Of a DNA stretch of 64,000 nucleotides, positions 43,198 to 52,730 are shown in pieces (position 1 is the first letter of the stretch; every line of letters begins with the position of its first letter). Where the stretch lies: the NCBI RefSeq assembly GCF_039649665.1, contig NZ_JBDJAW010000009.1, positions 124,001 to 188,000 on the forward strand, given 5' to 3'. This DNA is from Microbispora sp. ZYX-F-249 (GTDB lineage: Bacteria; Actinomycetota; Actinomycetes; Streptosporangiales; Streptosporangiaceae). The position numbers and the translations under genes are program-made. The notes under the pieces are model-generated. The model was given only the letters and a program-made list of their open reading frames with translations, made no database searches and had not been told where the DNA came from.

Positions 43198-45180
43198 GTG
43201 AACCAGGAGAGGGCGCGCCGGCACGCGAGGTGGCGGTTGCCGTCCGGTGTGTACAACCCGGTCGTGTCGGCCGACGGCCGGCGATGGCGGGATTACGAGC
43301 AGGCGGCCGACGCGCCTGCTCCTTCGCTCGAGGACCGCCGCCTGGACGTGCGGATCGCGACGCTGCCGCTGGGCATCGACACCATGCCCGACACCATGCC
43401 CGACACCATGACCGGCACCGTCACGATGCCGGTGGTGCCGGCGGCGAGGAACGGCGACATCGGGGGACGTGGGGGCCGCGGCCCGGGGACGCCGGCGGGG
43501 CGCCGCGGCGGGCCGCCGGACCTCCGGGAGGCCGTTCCCGTGACGACGCCGGTCGATGCCGGGACCGGGGACGACGAGGAGATCCGGGGCCCGGAGGACG
43601 CCGAGGTGTCCGAGGACGCCCGCGATGTCGGCGACGCTCAGGGGCCGGACGACGGCGGGGACGTCGGGCGCGCCCCTGACGACGGTGCGGCGACGGGAGA
43701 GCCGGCGACAGGGGGAACCTCCGCAGAGGCTGTCGGAGGGACCGCCGGCTCGGCAGCGACATCGGGAGAACCCGGCCCCGGGGACGCCGAGCCTGATCCG
43801 GGGAAGACCGGCGCCCGCGACGAGTCCGGGTCGGATGCCCGCGCCCGGGAGGACTCGGGCCCGCGGGAGCCAGACCCGGGGGAGCCCGGCCTGCGAGAGT
43901 CCGGCGAACTCGCGCACGCGGAGGAACGCCCGGCCGCCGAATTCGAGGCGGGCCACGATGGTGCCGGCGCCAGGAGAAACGAGGGCACCACCGCGGGCAC
44001 CACTGCCGACACCACTGCCGACACCACTGCGGACACCGCTGCAGATACCGCCGCGGACCCGGCCGAGCCCGGGGGGCACCCGACGCTCACCGCGCCCGGG
44101 GGGCACCCGACGGTCACCGCGCCCGGGGAGCGCGCGAGCGTCACCGCCGACGGGACGCGGGACGCGGTGGACGACGGGACCGGGGCGGCCGCCGCGACCG
44201 GCGAGAACGGCCGGGGCGCGGTCGTCCCCGAGGCGTCCGGCTCTCGTGAGCGGCGAGACGATGCGGCGACCCCGGTGAGCCGGGGCGACCGGCCGGGCGA
44301 GCCGCTGCCCGAGTCATTCCTCGGGCCACTCCTCGGCGCGGGACACGCCGCCGTGTCCCCGGCCGGGCAGGACGAGTGGCACGCCGAGACCGCGCCCGCG
44401 CCGCGCATTCCCGCGTCGCAGGCCGGCGACGAGCCGGCGCCGGAGGCGGGCCGGAGCGAGTGGCGCGAGGAAGGGTCCGGCGGCGCCGTGGACGACGGCC
44501 CGGAGACGGGCGAGCTCGCGGACGCCGACGACTTCTGGGCGGCCGTGCTGCGCGACGACACCGAGTGCGACTGGCTGGACGGCCCGGGCCGCCCGCGGCG
44601 GCTGGAGGAGACCCGCCCGTACGGCAGGCCCGGCGGCCTGGCCGAGGCGGATCCGGGCGGCCAGGTGAGCCTCGCGCAGGCGGTGAGCGGGCGCTTCCCG
44701 GACCCGCGCGGCACCTGGATCCGGCTGATCAACGCCGAAGGGCCGACGGAGGACGCGTTCAGGTCCAACAACGCCGTCGACTGCGCGCTGTCGGTGATGT
44801 CCACCTGGCACGGCGAGCCCGTGGTGGCGGCGCGCAGGCAGCCGGAGTACGACGGGTCGGGCCGCCCGCTGCTGACCGGGGAGACCGGGGGCGTCGGCCG
44901 CGCCGAGGAGTGGCTCGGGCACCGGTTCGAATACGTGGGCCACGGCCGCCGGGCGTACGTGGCCATCGCCCAGCGGCTGATCTTCGGCGGGCACGGCGCC
45001 GCCGCCGTCCTCATCACCCGCTGGGCCGGGGGCGGCAGCCACGCGTGGAACGCGGTCAACTGCCGCGGCGAGGTCCTCTGGATCGACGCCCAGCGGGGTC
45101 ACATGGCCGTGGAACCGCCGTACGAGGACGTCACGGGGGTCTTCGCGGTGGTGATCGACCGCCAGGGCCGCCGCCTGTGA
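43198..45180 (+). CDS. Large low-complexity protein with C-terminal Tox-PL-like domain
   Basis: 660 residues. The C-terminal 155 residues (about 505-660) match the papain-fold toxin/protein-glutamine deamidase domain (Tox-PL): Cys529 in NAVDCALS, His615 in GGGSHAWNAVN and Asp630 in LWIDAQRG form the expected Cys-His-Asp set, and IRLINAEG precedes it. Residues about 80-500 are acidic and rich in Gly, Glu, Asp, Thr and Pro, with exact repeats (TADT units, GGHPT-TAPG units). No signal peptide or secretion domain is seen. The N-terminus (VNQERARRHARWRLPSGVYNP) is basic. The GTG follows GAGGAGGGGGG. The enzyme could deamidate host or self proteins, or be a toxin; no immunity gene is apparent next to it. 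Confidence 0.75.
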   Translation: MNQERARRHARWRLPSGVYNPVVSADGRRWRDYEQAADAPAPSLEDRRLDVRIATLPLGIDTMPDTMPDTMTGTVTMPVVPAARNGDIGGRGGRGPGTPAGRRGGPPDLREAVPVTTPVDAGTGDDEEIRGPEDAEVSEDARDVGDAQGPDDGGDVGRAPDDGAATGEPATGGTSAEAVGGTAGSAATSGEPGPGDAEPDPGKTGARDESGSDARAREDSGPREPDPGEPGLRESGELAHAEERPAAEFEAGHDGAGARRNEGTTAGTTADTTADTTADTAADTAADPAEPGGHPTLTAPGGHPTVTAPGERASVTADGTRDAVDDGTGAAAATGENGRGAVVPEASGSRERRDDAATPVSRGDRPGEPLPESFLGPLLGAGHAAVSPAGQDEWHAETAPAPRIPASQAGDEPAPEAGRSEWREEGSGGAVDDGPETGELADADDFWAAVLRDDTECDWLDGPGRPRRLEETRPYGRPGGLAEADPGGQVSLAQAVSGRFPDPRGTWIRLINAEGPTEDAFRSNNAVDCALSVMSTWHGEPVVAARRQPEYDGSGRPLLTGETGGVGRAEEWLGHRFEYVGHGRRAYVAIAQRLIFGGHGAAAVLITRWAGGGSHAWNAVNCRGEVLWIDAQRGHMAVEPPYEDVTGVFAVVIDRQGRRL

Positions 45181-45240
45181 CGCCCCGCGATCGAGGGCTC
45201 CCGAACGGCGCCGGGTGAGCAATGCGCGCCCGGCGCCGGT

Positions 45241-45340
45241 CGCCCGCTCGCGTGCGTGCTTCCGTGCTCGCCTCCGCTCGCGTGTGTGCTTCCGCGCTCG
45301 CCTCCGCTCGTCTGTGTGCTTCCGCGCTCGCCTCCGCTCG
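45241..45340. repeat. Three-copy 30-bp tandem repeat
   Basis: Three 30-bp units (45241-45270, 45271-45300, 45301-45330) of the form CCTCCGCTCG + TGTGCTTCCGCGCTCG, plus a partial fourth, lie between convergent genes. They are non-coding. Confidence 0.75.
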
Positions 45341-45405
45341 CCGTGGGCCGCGCCGTTGCGGATTTCCTGTTTCCGGCCGAGCGCGGGCCCGATGGCGAGT
45401 GACGG

Positions 45406-46371
45406 TCAGTGGCGGAGGGCGTCGTCCGCGTCGAGCCGCTCGATGAAGGCGAGGACCCGGGTGGCGACTCGCTCGGGAAACTCGCCGTTGAGGGAGTGGG
45501 AGGCGTCGGGCCACAGTTCGACGACCCCTTGGGCGAGCAGCCGGCGGGCGCGTTCCGCGGCTCTGGCCGGATGGTGGATGATGCTACGCCCGGCGATCAC
45601 CGCGAGGGTCGGTACGCCGACCGCGGCGACCTCTTCGTCCGCGGGATAAGTCGGCGGGGGGAGGAAGGCGGTGAAGTCCCGCATCCCGGCGGAGATCAGG
45701 GCGGCGACCGGCTCGTCGCCGGAGATATCGGCTCCGCCGGAGATCCAGCTCAGCAGCCGCCGGCGCCACGGCTCGGGGAGCGGCCCGAACGCGCCCAGCG
45801 AGACGGCGACCGCCTTCCAGGTGATCCGGCCGAACAAGCAGGCGGGATCGAGCAGATTCAGGGAGGCGACCTTGTCCGGGGCGTGCATGGCGAGCCGGAA
45901 GGCGGTCCACCCGCCGATCGACACGCCGAGCAGGTGCGTCCGGTCGAGGCGGAGTCCGGTGAGGAGCTCCGCGAGCCATACGCCGTGGTCCGCCGCGCTC
46001 GCGAACGGCCTGCTCTGCACCGAGAGACCGGGCTCGCCCAGCAGATCGATCGCGTAGACGACGCGGCCCGAGGCGCGGAGACCGGTGAGGTTCGGCGCCC
46101 ACATCGGGGTCGACGCGGTGCGTCCCGGCAGCAGGAGGAGCGGCGTTCGGGCATCGGCGCCGTCCGTGCCGAAGCGATGGACACGAACGGTCCCGAAGCC
46201 GGTCGGCACGTCCTGGATCGCGTCCGGCGCCGGGAGGCCGGTCATGGCCCGGTCGTAAATCCGCCGGTAGCGCGCGTAGGCCTGCGCGTCGCGGAAGTGC
46301 CCGAGGCGCTGTCGGCGGAACTCGGCTCCGATGTTGGGTCGCACGATGCCGCTCACGTACGGGTCCTCCAT
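45406..46371 (-). CDS. Alpha/beta hydrolase
   Basis: 321 residues. The nucleophile elbow is GVSIGG (Ser in LLGVSIGGWT), the oxyanion region LLLLPGRTAS, and the catalytic His is in DASHSLNGEFPE near the end. Asp of the triad is likely in the PTLAVIAGRSIIHHP region. The substrate is unknown. The ATG at 46371 has AAGG just upstream. It is divergent from a TetR regulator, with two operator-like palindromes in the 68-base gap, so it is probably repressed by it. Confidence 0.87.
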   Translation of the reverse strand: MEDPYVSGIVRPNIGAEFRRQRLGHFRDAQAYARYRRIYDRAMTGLPAPDAIQDVPTGFGTVRVHRFGTDGADARTPLLLLPGRTASTPMWAPNLTGLRASGRVVYAIDLLGEPGLSVQSRPFASAADHGVWLAELLTGLRLDRTHLLGVSIGGWTAFRLAMHAPDKVASLNLLDPACLFGRITWKAVAVSLGAFGPLPEPWRRRLLSWISGGADISGDEPVAALISAGMRDFTAFLPPPTYPADEEVAAVGVPTLAVIAGRSIIHHPARAAERARRLLAQGVVELWPDASHSLNGEFPERVATRVLAFIERLDADDALRH

Positions 46372-46381
46372 TCGGCCTTGG

Positions 46382-46397
46382 CGATACGATCGTATTG
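46382..46397. promoter_or_regulatory. TetR operator copy 1
   Basis: CGATACGATCGTATTG, a palindrome with one mismatched pair, lies close to the hydrolase start. It is 27 bases centre to centre from a second copy. Confidence 0.7.
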
Positions 46398-46408
46398 CAT
46401 TGATATCA

Positions 46409-46424
46409 CGATACGCTCGTATCG
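46409..46424. promoter_or_regulatory. TetR operator copy 2
   Basis: CGATACGCTCGTATCG is almost perfectly palindromic and matches copy 1 at 14 of 16 positions. It precedes the TetR ribosome-binding site. Two sites in the divergent gap allow control of both genes. Confidence 0.7.
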
Positions 46425-46439
46425 CGAAAAGGAGGGACC

Positions 46440-47063
46440 GTGCCCAAGCAGGTCGACCATGCGGCTCGGCGGGAGGAGATCGCCCACGCGGCGCTGAGGC
46501 TGTGCGCGCGGGACGGCCTGGCCGGTGTGACCATAGGCCAGGTCGCACAGGAGGCCGGCGTCTCCAAGGGGCTCGTGCAGCACTACTTCGCCGGGAAGGC
46601 CGATCTGCTGCGCGCCAGCGCCCACGTCATGAGAAGAGAAATCGAGCGCCATGTCGGCGAAGCCGTCAGGGACGCCCGAGGCCCGGCGGACACGCTGCGG
46701 CGCGTGCTGCTCGCGATCGTCGGGCTGGGCGCGACCGCTGTGGTCCCGCTGCTGGCCGGGCACGCGTTCCTGAGCAGGGCCGTTGCCGATCCGGAGATCC
46801 GCGACCTCTACCGTGCCGGCGGCGACGCCGTCCACCGCGAGATCGCCGCGATGCTGGCGGCCTCCGGTCCCGCCCCGGACGTCGATCCCGGGGTGGAGGC
46901 CCACGTGCTGCTCGGCCTCGCGCGCGGTCTCGCCGACGAAGTGCTGCTCGGGGAGCTCGACGTGAACGACGCGGCCGCGATCGTCGACCACCATCTCCAG
47001 CGGATCCTGCCTGGCGCCCCGGCCGGCTCCGGTTCTCCCCCCTCGCCGCAGACCTCCGGTTGA
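46440..47063 (+). CDS. TetR-family regulator
   Basis: 207 residues. The N-terminal helix-turn-helix (about 8-55) has REEIAHAALRLCARDGLAGVTIGQVAQEAGVSKGLVQHYFAGKADLL, resembling BetI/PsrA-type TetR proteins. The ligand domain is helical and unassigned. GTG at 46440 follows AAGGAGGG. Twin palindromes in the divergent promoter region strongly suggest self-control and control of the alpha/beta hydrolase. Confidence 0.92.
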   Translation: MPKQVDHAARREEIAHAALRLCARDGLAGVTIGQVAQEAGVSKGLVQHYFAGKADLLRASAHVMRREIERHVGEAVRDARGPADTLRRVLLAIVGLGATAVVPLLAGHAFLSRAVADPEIRDLYRAGGDAVHREIAAMLAASGPAPDVDPGVEAHVLLGLARGLADEVLLGELDVNDAAAIVDHHLQRILPGAPAGSGSPPSPQTSG

Positions 47064-47150
47064 CGATCGTCAGGCGACACGGGTGCGCTCCGGCCCGCCG
47101 GTGACGCCCCCGCCCGGGCCCCCGCCCGCGCGGCTGACCCGGGCGACCGG

Positions 47151-47179
47151 CGCCCCCGGCCCGTACGGAACCGGGGGCG
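47151..47179. terminator. Hairpin after the ABC permease and TetR genes
   Basis: CGCCCCCGG (47151-47159) pairs with CCGGGGGCG (47171-47179) around an 11-base loop, between the convergent TetR and permease genes. Confidence 0.6.
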
Positions 47180-47183
47180 GCGG

Positions 47184-49676
47184 TCAGGAGGCGGCCAGCG
47201 CCCCGACGACCGACGCCCGGGCGGCCCGGCGGGCGGGCAGCACCGCGGCGAGCACCCCGGCCAGGCCCGAGGCGGCGATGAAGATCAGGATCTGCACGGC
47301 CGGAAGCTGGAAGGAGACGGTCTCCGTGAGCGTCGTCGTCGCCGCCCAGCCGTACGCGATGCCGAGCACGACGCCGACGATCGCGCCCACCAGGCCGAGG
47401 ACCAGCGCCTCGACCGAGAGCATGCCCCGCAGCTGCGGCCGGGTCAGGCCGAGGGCGCGCAGCAGCGCGGACTCGCGGGTCCGTTCGTGGACCGACAGCG
47501 ACAGCGTGTTCGCGATGCCGAGCAGCGAGATCACGATCGCGAGGGCCAGCAGCCCGGTGACGACCATGAGCATCGAGTCGATCGCCTCGTCGAACTGGCC
47601 GCGGATCTCGGTCGTGCTGCCGACCTTGACCGCCGGATAGGCCGCCGTGGCGTCGTCCACCACCTTGCGCGACCGCTCCGGGGCCACGCCGTCGGCGGCG
47701 TCCACCAGGATCTGCGTGTCGCCCACCGCGCCGAAGTGCCGCTCGAACGCCTGCTCGGCCATGGTGAAGGCCGGCAGCAGGGACACCTCGCCCCTCAGCA
47801 CCGCCGCCACCTCGAGCGAGGCGCTCTTGCCTCCCGACGTGACGGTCACGGTGTCGCCCACGGCGACGCCGAGGTCCTGGGCCACGTAGTCGGCCACCGC
47901 GACGTCGCCCGCGCCGAAGCCGTTCAGCGTGCCGGACGACGCCTCCGGCTTGATCGCGGTGCCGATGGCCGACCAGGTGACCGTGCCCACCTCGTAGTCG
48001 CGGCCGTTCACCTTGGCCTTCTTGCCGCGGAACTCGGTCACCGCGGCGAGGTCGCGGCTCCCGCGCAGCGCGTCGGCGACAGAGCGGGGGATCGTGCCCG
48101 TCTGCGCCGACAGGATGTAGTCGGCGGGGAACTGCTTGTCGAGTTCGCCGCCGACCGTGGTCCGCACCGTGGCGGTCAGGACCGACATGAACGTCATCAG
48201 CGTCACGCCGACGGTCAGGGCCACCGTCGTGGTGGCCGCCCGCTTGGGGTTGCGCCGCGAGTTGTCCACGGCCAGCCGCCCCGGCACGCCGAACAGCCGC
48301 GCCGGCACCCAGCCGGCCAGCCCGCTCAGCGGCCGTACGATCACCGGGCCGAGCACCAGCACCGCGAAGAACACGAGCACGCCGCCCGCCATGACCGTCA
48401 GCAGCGCCGCCTGGCCCGGCTTCTGCAGCACCCCCGCCGCGGTGAGGCCGGCCCCCGCCAGCAGGAGCAGGACCGAGACGACCACCCGTACGACCCCGGT
48501 GCGGAAGGTGTGCTCCTCGACCTGCGCGCGCAGCGCCGCGACGGGCGGCACACGGGTGGACTGGCGCGCGGGGAGCAGGGCCGCGGCCATCGTGACGACG
48601 ACGCCGGTGCACAGGCCGACGGCGATCGTCTGCGGGGACAGGGTCACCGTGCCCGTGGGGATGTCGGTTCCGACGGCCCTCAGCACGGCGACCGCCGCGG
48701 CTCCGAGGCCGAGGCCCGTCAGCAGGCCCAGCACCGACGACAGCAGGCCGACCACGGCGGACTCCAGCACGATGGAGCCGAAGACCTGCCGTTTGGTGGC
48801 GCCGATGCAGCGCAGCAGCGCCATCTCGCGCATCCGCTGCGCGACCAGGATGTTGAAGGTGTTGTAGATGACGAGCGCGGCGACGAGCAGCGCGACCGCG
48901 CCGAACAGCAGCAGGCCCAGCCGGATGTAGGAAGTGTCCACGTGGTTGCGCCTGGCCACCTCGTCGGCGCGTTCCCGTCCGGTCATCACCGTCGCGTCGC
49001 CGCCCACGGCCGCCGCGACGGCCGTACGCAGGCTCTCCGGCGAGGGTCCCGAGGAGACGACGTCGATCTCGGTGAAGCCCTTGGCGCCGGTGACGCGCCG
49101 CGCCGTGTCGGGAGTGAAGGCGACCGCGCCCCGGTAGGCGAGGTTCTGGTCGACGCCCACGTCGAAGATCCCGACGAGGCGGAACTCCTGCCGTTCGCCC
49201 GCCCGGTCGAGCACCGCGACGGTCGCCCCCGGTGCCAGCCCCTGGGCCTTGGCGGTGTTCTTGTCGAGCACCGCATCGCCCGCGGCGGAGGGCGCTCGCC
49301 CCGCAGTGATTTTGATGCGGTCCGCCGGGATGGACACCCCGGCGGTGGGGAAGTCCCCGACGACCTTGCCGTCCCTGCCGATCAGCGGCGCGTCCCCGGA
49401 CACCATGGGCTGGGCGTCCCGCACGCCCCGCACCGCCCTGATCGCCGCGAGCGCGCTCTGCGGGAGACTCCCGTCGCCTTCGGCGTCGTCCTTGGGCGTC
49501 ACCACCACGTCCACCTTGTCGGCATCGGCGGCGAACGACTGCGTGAACCCGGCGTCGATGGTGTCGGTGAGCACGAACGTGCCCGCGATGAACCCGACAC
49601 CGAGCACGATCGCCAGGGAGGTGAGCAGCAGGCGCAGGCGGTGCGCCAGCAGCCCGGTGAGAGTGGTCCTGAACAC
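47184..49676 (-). CDS. ABC transporter permease, MacB/FtsX type
   Basis: 830 residues with two FtsX-type permease modules and about ten membrane helices: one N-terminal (15-40), three around 265-375, and further sets near 395-460, 480-510 and 705-810. Two large outside domains (about 45-255 and 510-700) have the MacB periplasmic-core style. The signature [16 protein letters not shown] and its counterpart [16 protein letters not shown] follow each module. It works with the ATPase encoded just upstream (three-base gap). The cargo may be a peptide, lipoprotein or antibiotic. It is co-oriented with a two-component system that may sense the same substance. Confidence 0.92.
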   Translation of the reverse strand: MFRTTLTGLLAHRLRLLLTSLAIVLGVGFIAGTFVLTDTIDAGFTQSFAADADKVDVVVTPKDDAEGDGSLPQSALAAIRAVRGVRDAQPMVSGDAPLIGRDGKVVGDFPTAGVSIPADRIKITAGRAPSAAGDAVLDKNTAKAQGLAPGATVAVLDRAGERQEFRLVGIFDVGVDQNLAYRGAVAFTPDTARRVTGAKGFTEIDVVSSGPSPESLRTAVAAAVGGDATVMTGRERADEVARRNHVDTSYIRLGLLLFGAVALLVAALVIYNTFNILVAQRMREMALLRCIGATKRQVFGSIVLESAVVGLLSSVLGLLTGLGLGAAAVAVLRAVGTDIPTGTVTLSPQTIAVGLCTGVVVTMAAALLPARQSTRVPPVAALRAQVEEHTFRTGVVRVVVSVLLLLAGAGLTAAGVLQKPGQAALLTVMAGGVLVFFAVLVLGPVIVRPLSGLAGWVPARLFGVPGRLAVDNSRRNPKRAATTTVALTVGVTLMTFMSVLTATVRTTVGGELDKQFPADYILSAQTGTIPRSVADALRGSRDLAAVTEFRGKKAKVNGRDYEVGTVTWSAIGTAIKPEASSGTLNGFGAGDVAVADYVAQDLGVAVGDTVTVTSGGKSASLEVAAVLRGEVSLLPAFTMAEQAFERHFGAVGDTQILVDAADGVAPERSRKVVDDATAAYPAVKVGSTTEIRGQFDEAIDSMLMVVTGLLALAIVISLLGIANTLSLSVHERTRESALLRALGLTRPQLRGMLSVEALVLGLVGAIVGVVLGIAYGWAATTTLTETVSFQLPAVQILIFIAASGLAGVLAAVLPARRAARASVVGALAAS

Positions 49677-49679
49677 GGC

Positions 49680-50423
49680 TCAGGCCTCCAGCGCCATCAG
49701 CGTGTCGAGCACGGCCTGCGGCGTCGGCCGATCGATCTCGCTCACCAGCAGGCCGTCACGCAGGAAGACCACCCGGTCGGCGTACGACGCCGCAACCGGG
49801 TCGTGGGTCACCATCACGATCGTCTGGCCGAGCTCCCGCACCGACCGGCGCAGGAACGCCAGCACCTCGGCGCCGCTGCGCGAGTCGAGGTTGCCGGTCG
49901 GCTCGTCGGCGAAGATCACCTGAGGCTTGCTGATGAGCGCCCGCGCCACCGCGACACGCTGCTGCTGCCCGCCCGACAGCTCGCTCGGCTTGTGTCTGAG
50001 CCGGTCGCGCAGGCCCACCGTCTCGATCACGCGGTCGAACAGCGCCTGGTCGGCCTGACGGCCCGCGATCTCCAGCGGAAGCCGGATGTTCTGCTCGGCC
50101 GTCAGCGTCGGCAGCAGGTTGAACGCCTGGAAGATGAAACCGACGCGCTCACGACGCAGCAGCGTGAGCTGCTTGTCGTTCAAACCGGTGATCTCGACGT
50201 CGCCGATGCTCACCCGTCCGTCCGTCACGGTGTCCAGCCCGGCCAGGCAGTGCATCAGGGTGGACTTACCGGACCCGGACGGCCCCATGATCGCGGTGAA
50301 CGCCTCCGCGGCGAAACCGATGTCGACGCCGCGCAGCGCGTGCACGGCCGCGTCGCCCTCGCCGTACACCTTCGTCAGTCCCCGCGCGACGACCGCGGTG
50401 CGAACCTGGGTTGTTGTGGTCAT
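49680..50423 (-). CDS. ABC transporter ATPase, MacB/LolD type
   Basis: 247 residues. Walker A GPSGSGKST (47-55), Q loop in FIFQAFNLLP, signature LSGGQQQR (149-156), Walker B VIFADEPTGNLD and the H loop MVTHDP are all present; the wording matches the MacB/LolD/FtsE branch. It powers the FtsX-type permease encoded three bases downstream. A response regulator gene lies about 110 bases upstream on the same strand. Confidence 0.95.
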   Translation of the reverse strand: MTTTTQVRTAVVARGLTKVYGEGDAAVHALRGVDIGFAAEAFTAIMGPSGSGKSTLMHCLAGLDTVTDGRVSIGDVEITGLNDKQLTLLRRERVGFIFQAFNLLPTLTAEQNIRLPLEIAGRQADQALFDRVIETVGLRDRLRHKPSELSGGQQQRVAVARALISKPQVIFADEPTGNLDSRSGAEVLAFLRRSVRELGQTIVMVTHDPVAASYADRVVFLRDGLLVSEIDRPTPQAVLDTLMALEA

Positions 50424-50536
50424 GACGCCACGCTATGGCCGTGATCAGGGCGTTTCCTCGGCCTCGCGGACGTTCTCGGCGTGCGGCCACGGGACGGGCC
50501 CGGCGGGACGTGTGCGACTAGCGAGGTAGTGCGGAC

Positions 50537-51202
50537 TCAGCCCCGCGGATGATCGGGGGAGACCACACCGGTCTCGTACGCGTAGACGACCACCTGGGCG
50601 CGGTCGCGCAGTCCCAGCTTGGCGAGGATGCGGCCCAGGTGGGTCTTCACGGTCGCCTCCGCGAGGTGCAGGCGCGCCGCGATCTCGGCGTTCGACAGGC
50701 CGCGGGCCACGTGGACCATCACCTCCCGCTCCCGCGCTGTCAGCACACCCGCGTCCTGCCGCCGCGTGTCCCCCTCCGGAAGAAGGACGGCGAAGTGGTC
50801 GAGCAGGCGGCGGGTCGTGCTCGGCGCGACCACCGCGTCACCCGAGTGCACCGACCGGATCGCGCTGATGAGCTCGGCCGGCGGCACGTCCTTCAGCAGG
50901 AATCCCGCCGCGCCCGCCTTGATCGCCGCGAACGCGTACTCGTCGAGGTCGAACGTCGTCAGGATCAGCACCTTGGGACCGTCCGGCGCCGCGCAGATGA
51001 CGCGGGCCGCCTCCACGCCGTCCATTCTCGGCATGCGGACGTCCATGAGGACCACGTCCGCCTCGACCGTGCGCAGCGCCTCGACGGCCGCCAGCCCGTC
51101 CGCCGCCTCGCCCACGACGTCGATGTCCGGCTGCGCCCCGAGGACCATCCGGAACCCGGTCCGCACCAGCTCCTGGTCGTCGACCAGCATGACGCGTATC
51201 AC
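50537..51202 (-). CDS. NarL/LuxR-type response regulator
   Basis: 221 residues. The receiver has Asp8-Asp9, phosphoacceptor Asp54 in VLMDVRMP and Lys near KDVPP; the LuxR-type helix-turn-helix is in LTAREREVMVHVARGLSNAEIAARLHLAEATVKTHLGRIL. Its kinase is encoded upstream on the same strand, separated by about 180 bases of tandem repeats. The next genes downstream are the ABC exporter, its probable target. The GTG start at 51202 gives a normal N-terminus. Confidence 0.94.
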   Translation of the reverse strand: MIRVMLVDDQELVRTGFRMVLGAQPDIDVVGEAADGLAAVEALRTVEADVVLMDVRMPRMDGVEAARVICAAPDGPKVLILTTFDLDEYAFAAIKAGAAGFLLKDVPPAELISAIRSVHSGDAVVAPSTTRRLLDHFAVLLPEGDTRRQDAGVLTAREREVMVHVARGLSNAEIAARLHLAEATVKTHLGRILAKLGLRDRAQVVVYAYETGVVSPDHPRG

Positions 51203-51249
51203 TGCCGCTCCGCTCCGCTCGTCATCGCCGCGATCCCCGCAACCGTACG

Positions 51250-51382
51250 CGGCCGGGGGAGCGCCCGGTCACGCGGCCGGGCAACGCCGGTCACACGGCC
51301 GGGCAACGCCGGTCACACGGCCGGGCAACGCCGGTCACACGGCCGGGGGACGGCGCGGTCACGCGGTGGGGGGACGGCCCGG
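51250..51382. repeat. 22-bp tandem repeats between kinase and regulator genes
   Basis: Six imperfect units of about 22 bp, best seen in three near-identical copies of ACGGCCGGGCAACGCCGGTC plus AC. They fill the gap between the histidine kinase stop and the response regulator start and can form GC-rich hairpins, which may affect expression of the two genes. Confidence 0.7.
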
Positions 51383-52576
51383 TCACGCGGCCATCCCGAT
51401 GGGGATCCTGGCGACCACCCGGAACCCGCCGCCCGTCCGGGGGGCCGCCTCGACGCTCCCGCCGTACATCGCCGCCCGCTCCCGCATGCCGATCAGGCCA
51501 TGCCCGCCGACCAGGCGCGGCGCCGCGGCGCCCCTGCCGTCGTCGCTGATCCTCAGCTCGAGCTCGCCCGTGCCGTACGTCATCTCCACCCAGGCCCGCG
51601 TGCCGGGGCCGCCGTGCTTGAGCGCGTTGGTCAGGGCCTCCTGCACGATCCGGTAGACGGCGAGCTGCTCGCCCTCGGGCAGCGTCCGCGCGGTGCCGGA
51701 CACGGTGAACTCGGTCGGCAGCCCCGAGTCCCTGACCTGCCTGATCAGATCGCCCAGCTGGGCCACACCGGGCTGCGGAGCGTACTCCTCCGCCGGGCTG
51801 CCGGCGTCCTGCCGCAGGACCCCCACCAGCCTGCGCATCTCGGCCAGCGCCTGCCGCCCGGTCGCGGAGATCGCCTGCATGGCGCGCCGCGCCTGCTCCG
51901 GGTCGCCGTCGAGGGCAAAACCTGCGCCGTCGGCCTGGACGACCATCACGCTGACGTTGTGCGCCACCACGTCGTGCAGCTCACGGGCGATGCGGGCGCG
52001 CTCGGCGGCGGCCGCGATGCGCGCCTGCTGGTCGCGCTCCCGCTCGGCCCGCTCCGCGCGTTCGACGAGGCTCTCCACATAGCGGCGGCGCGTGTTGGCG
52101 TAGATCCCGGCGATCCAGACGGCGACGATGAAGGCCGACGACGACGGCCACGACTGGCTGGCGTCGGGAGACCAGCGCAACATCGCCAGCAGCAGCCCGA
52201 ACTCCGCGACCGCCCCGGCGGCCAACGCCCACCGGAGCGTGCAGCGCGAGGCCACGCCGTACACCGCGACGAGCACCGCGATGTTGGCGGGCAGGACGAT
52301 GACGTCGAGCAGCCACTGGACGAAGCTGACGGCGGCGACCACGGCGAACACCTCGCGGGGGTGCTCGCGGCGCCAGGTCAGCGGAGCGATGAGGGCGGCC
52401 GACAGCAGCAGCAGCCCGGGCACACCCACGTCCCGTGCTCCGAGCGAGCCCGACCGGGTGAACGCCTCGGCGGTGGCCAGGCTCAACAGCGCCAGCGGGG
52501 AGACCGTCAGCGCGTCCACGAGCTTGCTGTGGCGCCGGGTCCAGGCGCGTAGTCTGCCGAACACGTACCCAACCAT
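51383..52576 (-). CDS. Histidine kinase of the HisKA_3 family
   Basis: 397 residues. Five or six membrane helices (about 25-160) form the sensor region. The dimerisation helix has RIARELHDVVAHNVSVMVVQ with His201 as phosphoacceptor. The ATPase domain has EALTNALKHGGPG (N box), SDDGRGAAAP (G1) and GHGLIGMRERAAMYGG. It pairs with the response regulator downstream, and the four genes kinase, regulator, ATPase and permease run in one direction, the usual layout of envelope-stress or drug-responsive modules. The ATG at 52576 has no strong ribosome-binding site. Confidence 0.93.
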   Translation of the reverse strand: MVGYVFGRLRAWTRRHSKLVDALTVSPLALLSLATAEAFTRSGSLGARDVGVPGLLLLSAALIAPLTWRREHPREVFAVVAAVSFVQWLLDVIVLPANIAVLVAVYGVASRCTLRWALAAGAVAEFGLLLAMLRWSPDASQSWPSSSAFIVAVWIAGIYANTRRRYVESLVERAERAERERDQQARIAAAAERARIARELHDVVAHNVSVMVVQADGAGFALDGDPEQARRAMQAISATGRQALAEMRRLVGVLRQDAGSPAEEYAPQPGVAQLGDLIRQVRDSGLPTEFTVSGTARTLPEGEQLAVYRIVQEALTNALKHGGPGTRAWVEMTYGTGELELRISDDGRGAAAPRLVGGHGLIGMRERAAMYGGSVEAAPRTGGGFRVVARIPIGMAA

Positions 52577-52730
52577 ATGTATGTGCTGCTCAGGAAGGTC
52601 TCACCCTTGCGGTGGATACCGCGCTACGACTCAGGTCGCAGGCGCCCGCCGGGTTTACGCCGTTCTTACGGATCACGTCGCATCCTTGTTCCCGGGAACG
52701 CTTCTCTGAAGCGGGTAAAGGGAGATCTGA

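Noticed and set aside
47487-50444. 985-codon plus-strand open frame
   Set aside because: It is antisense to the ABC permease and ATPase genes, has His/Arg/Asp/Gly-rich content without domains, and is an effect of high GC at third positions.
51250-51382. Possible CRISPR array
   Set aside because: Continuous imperfect 22-bp units without spacers.
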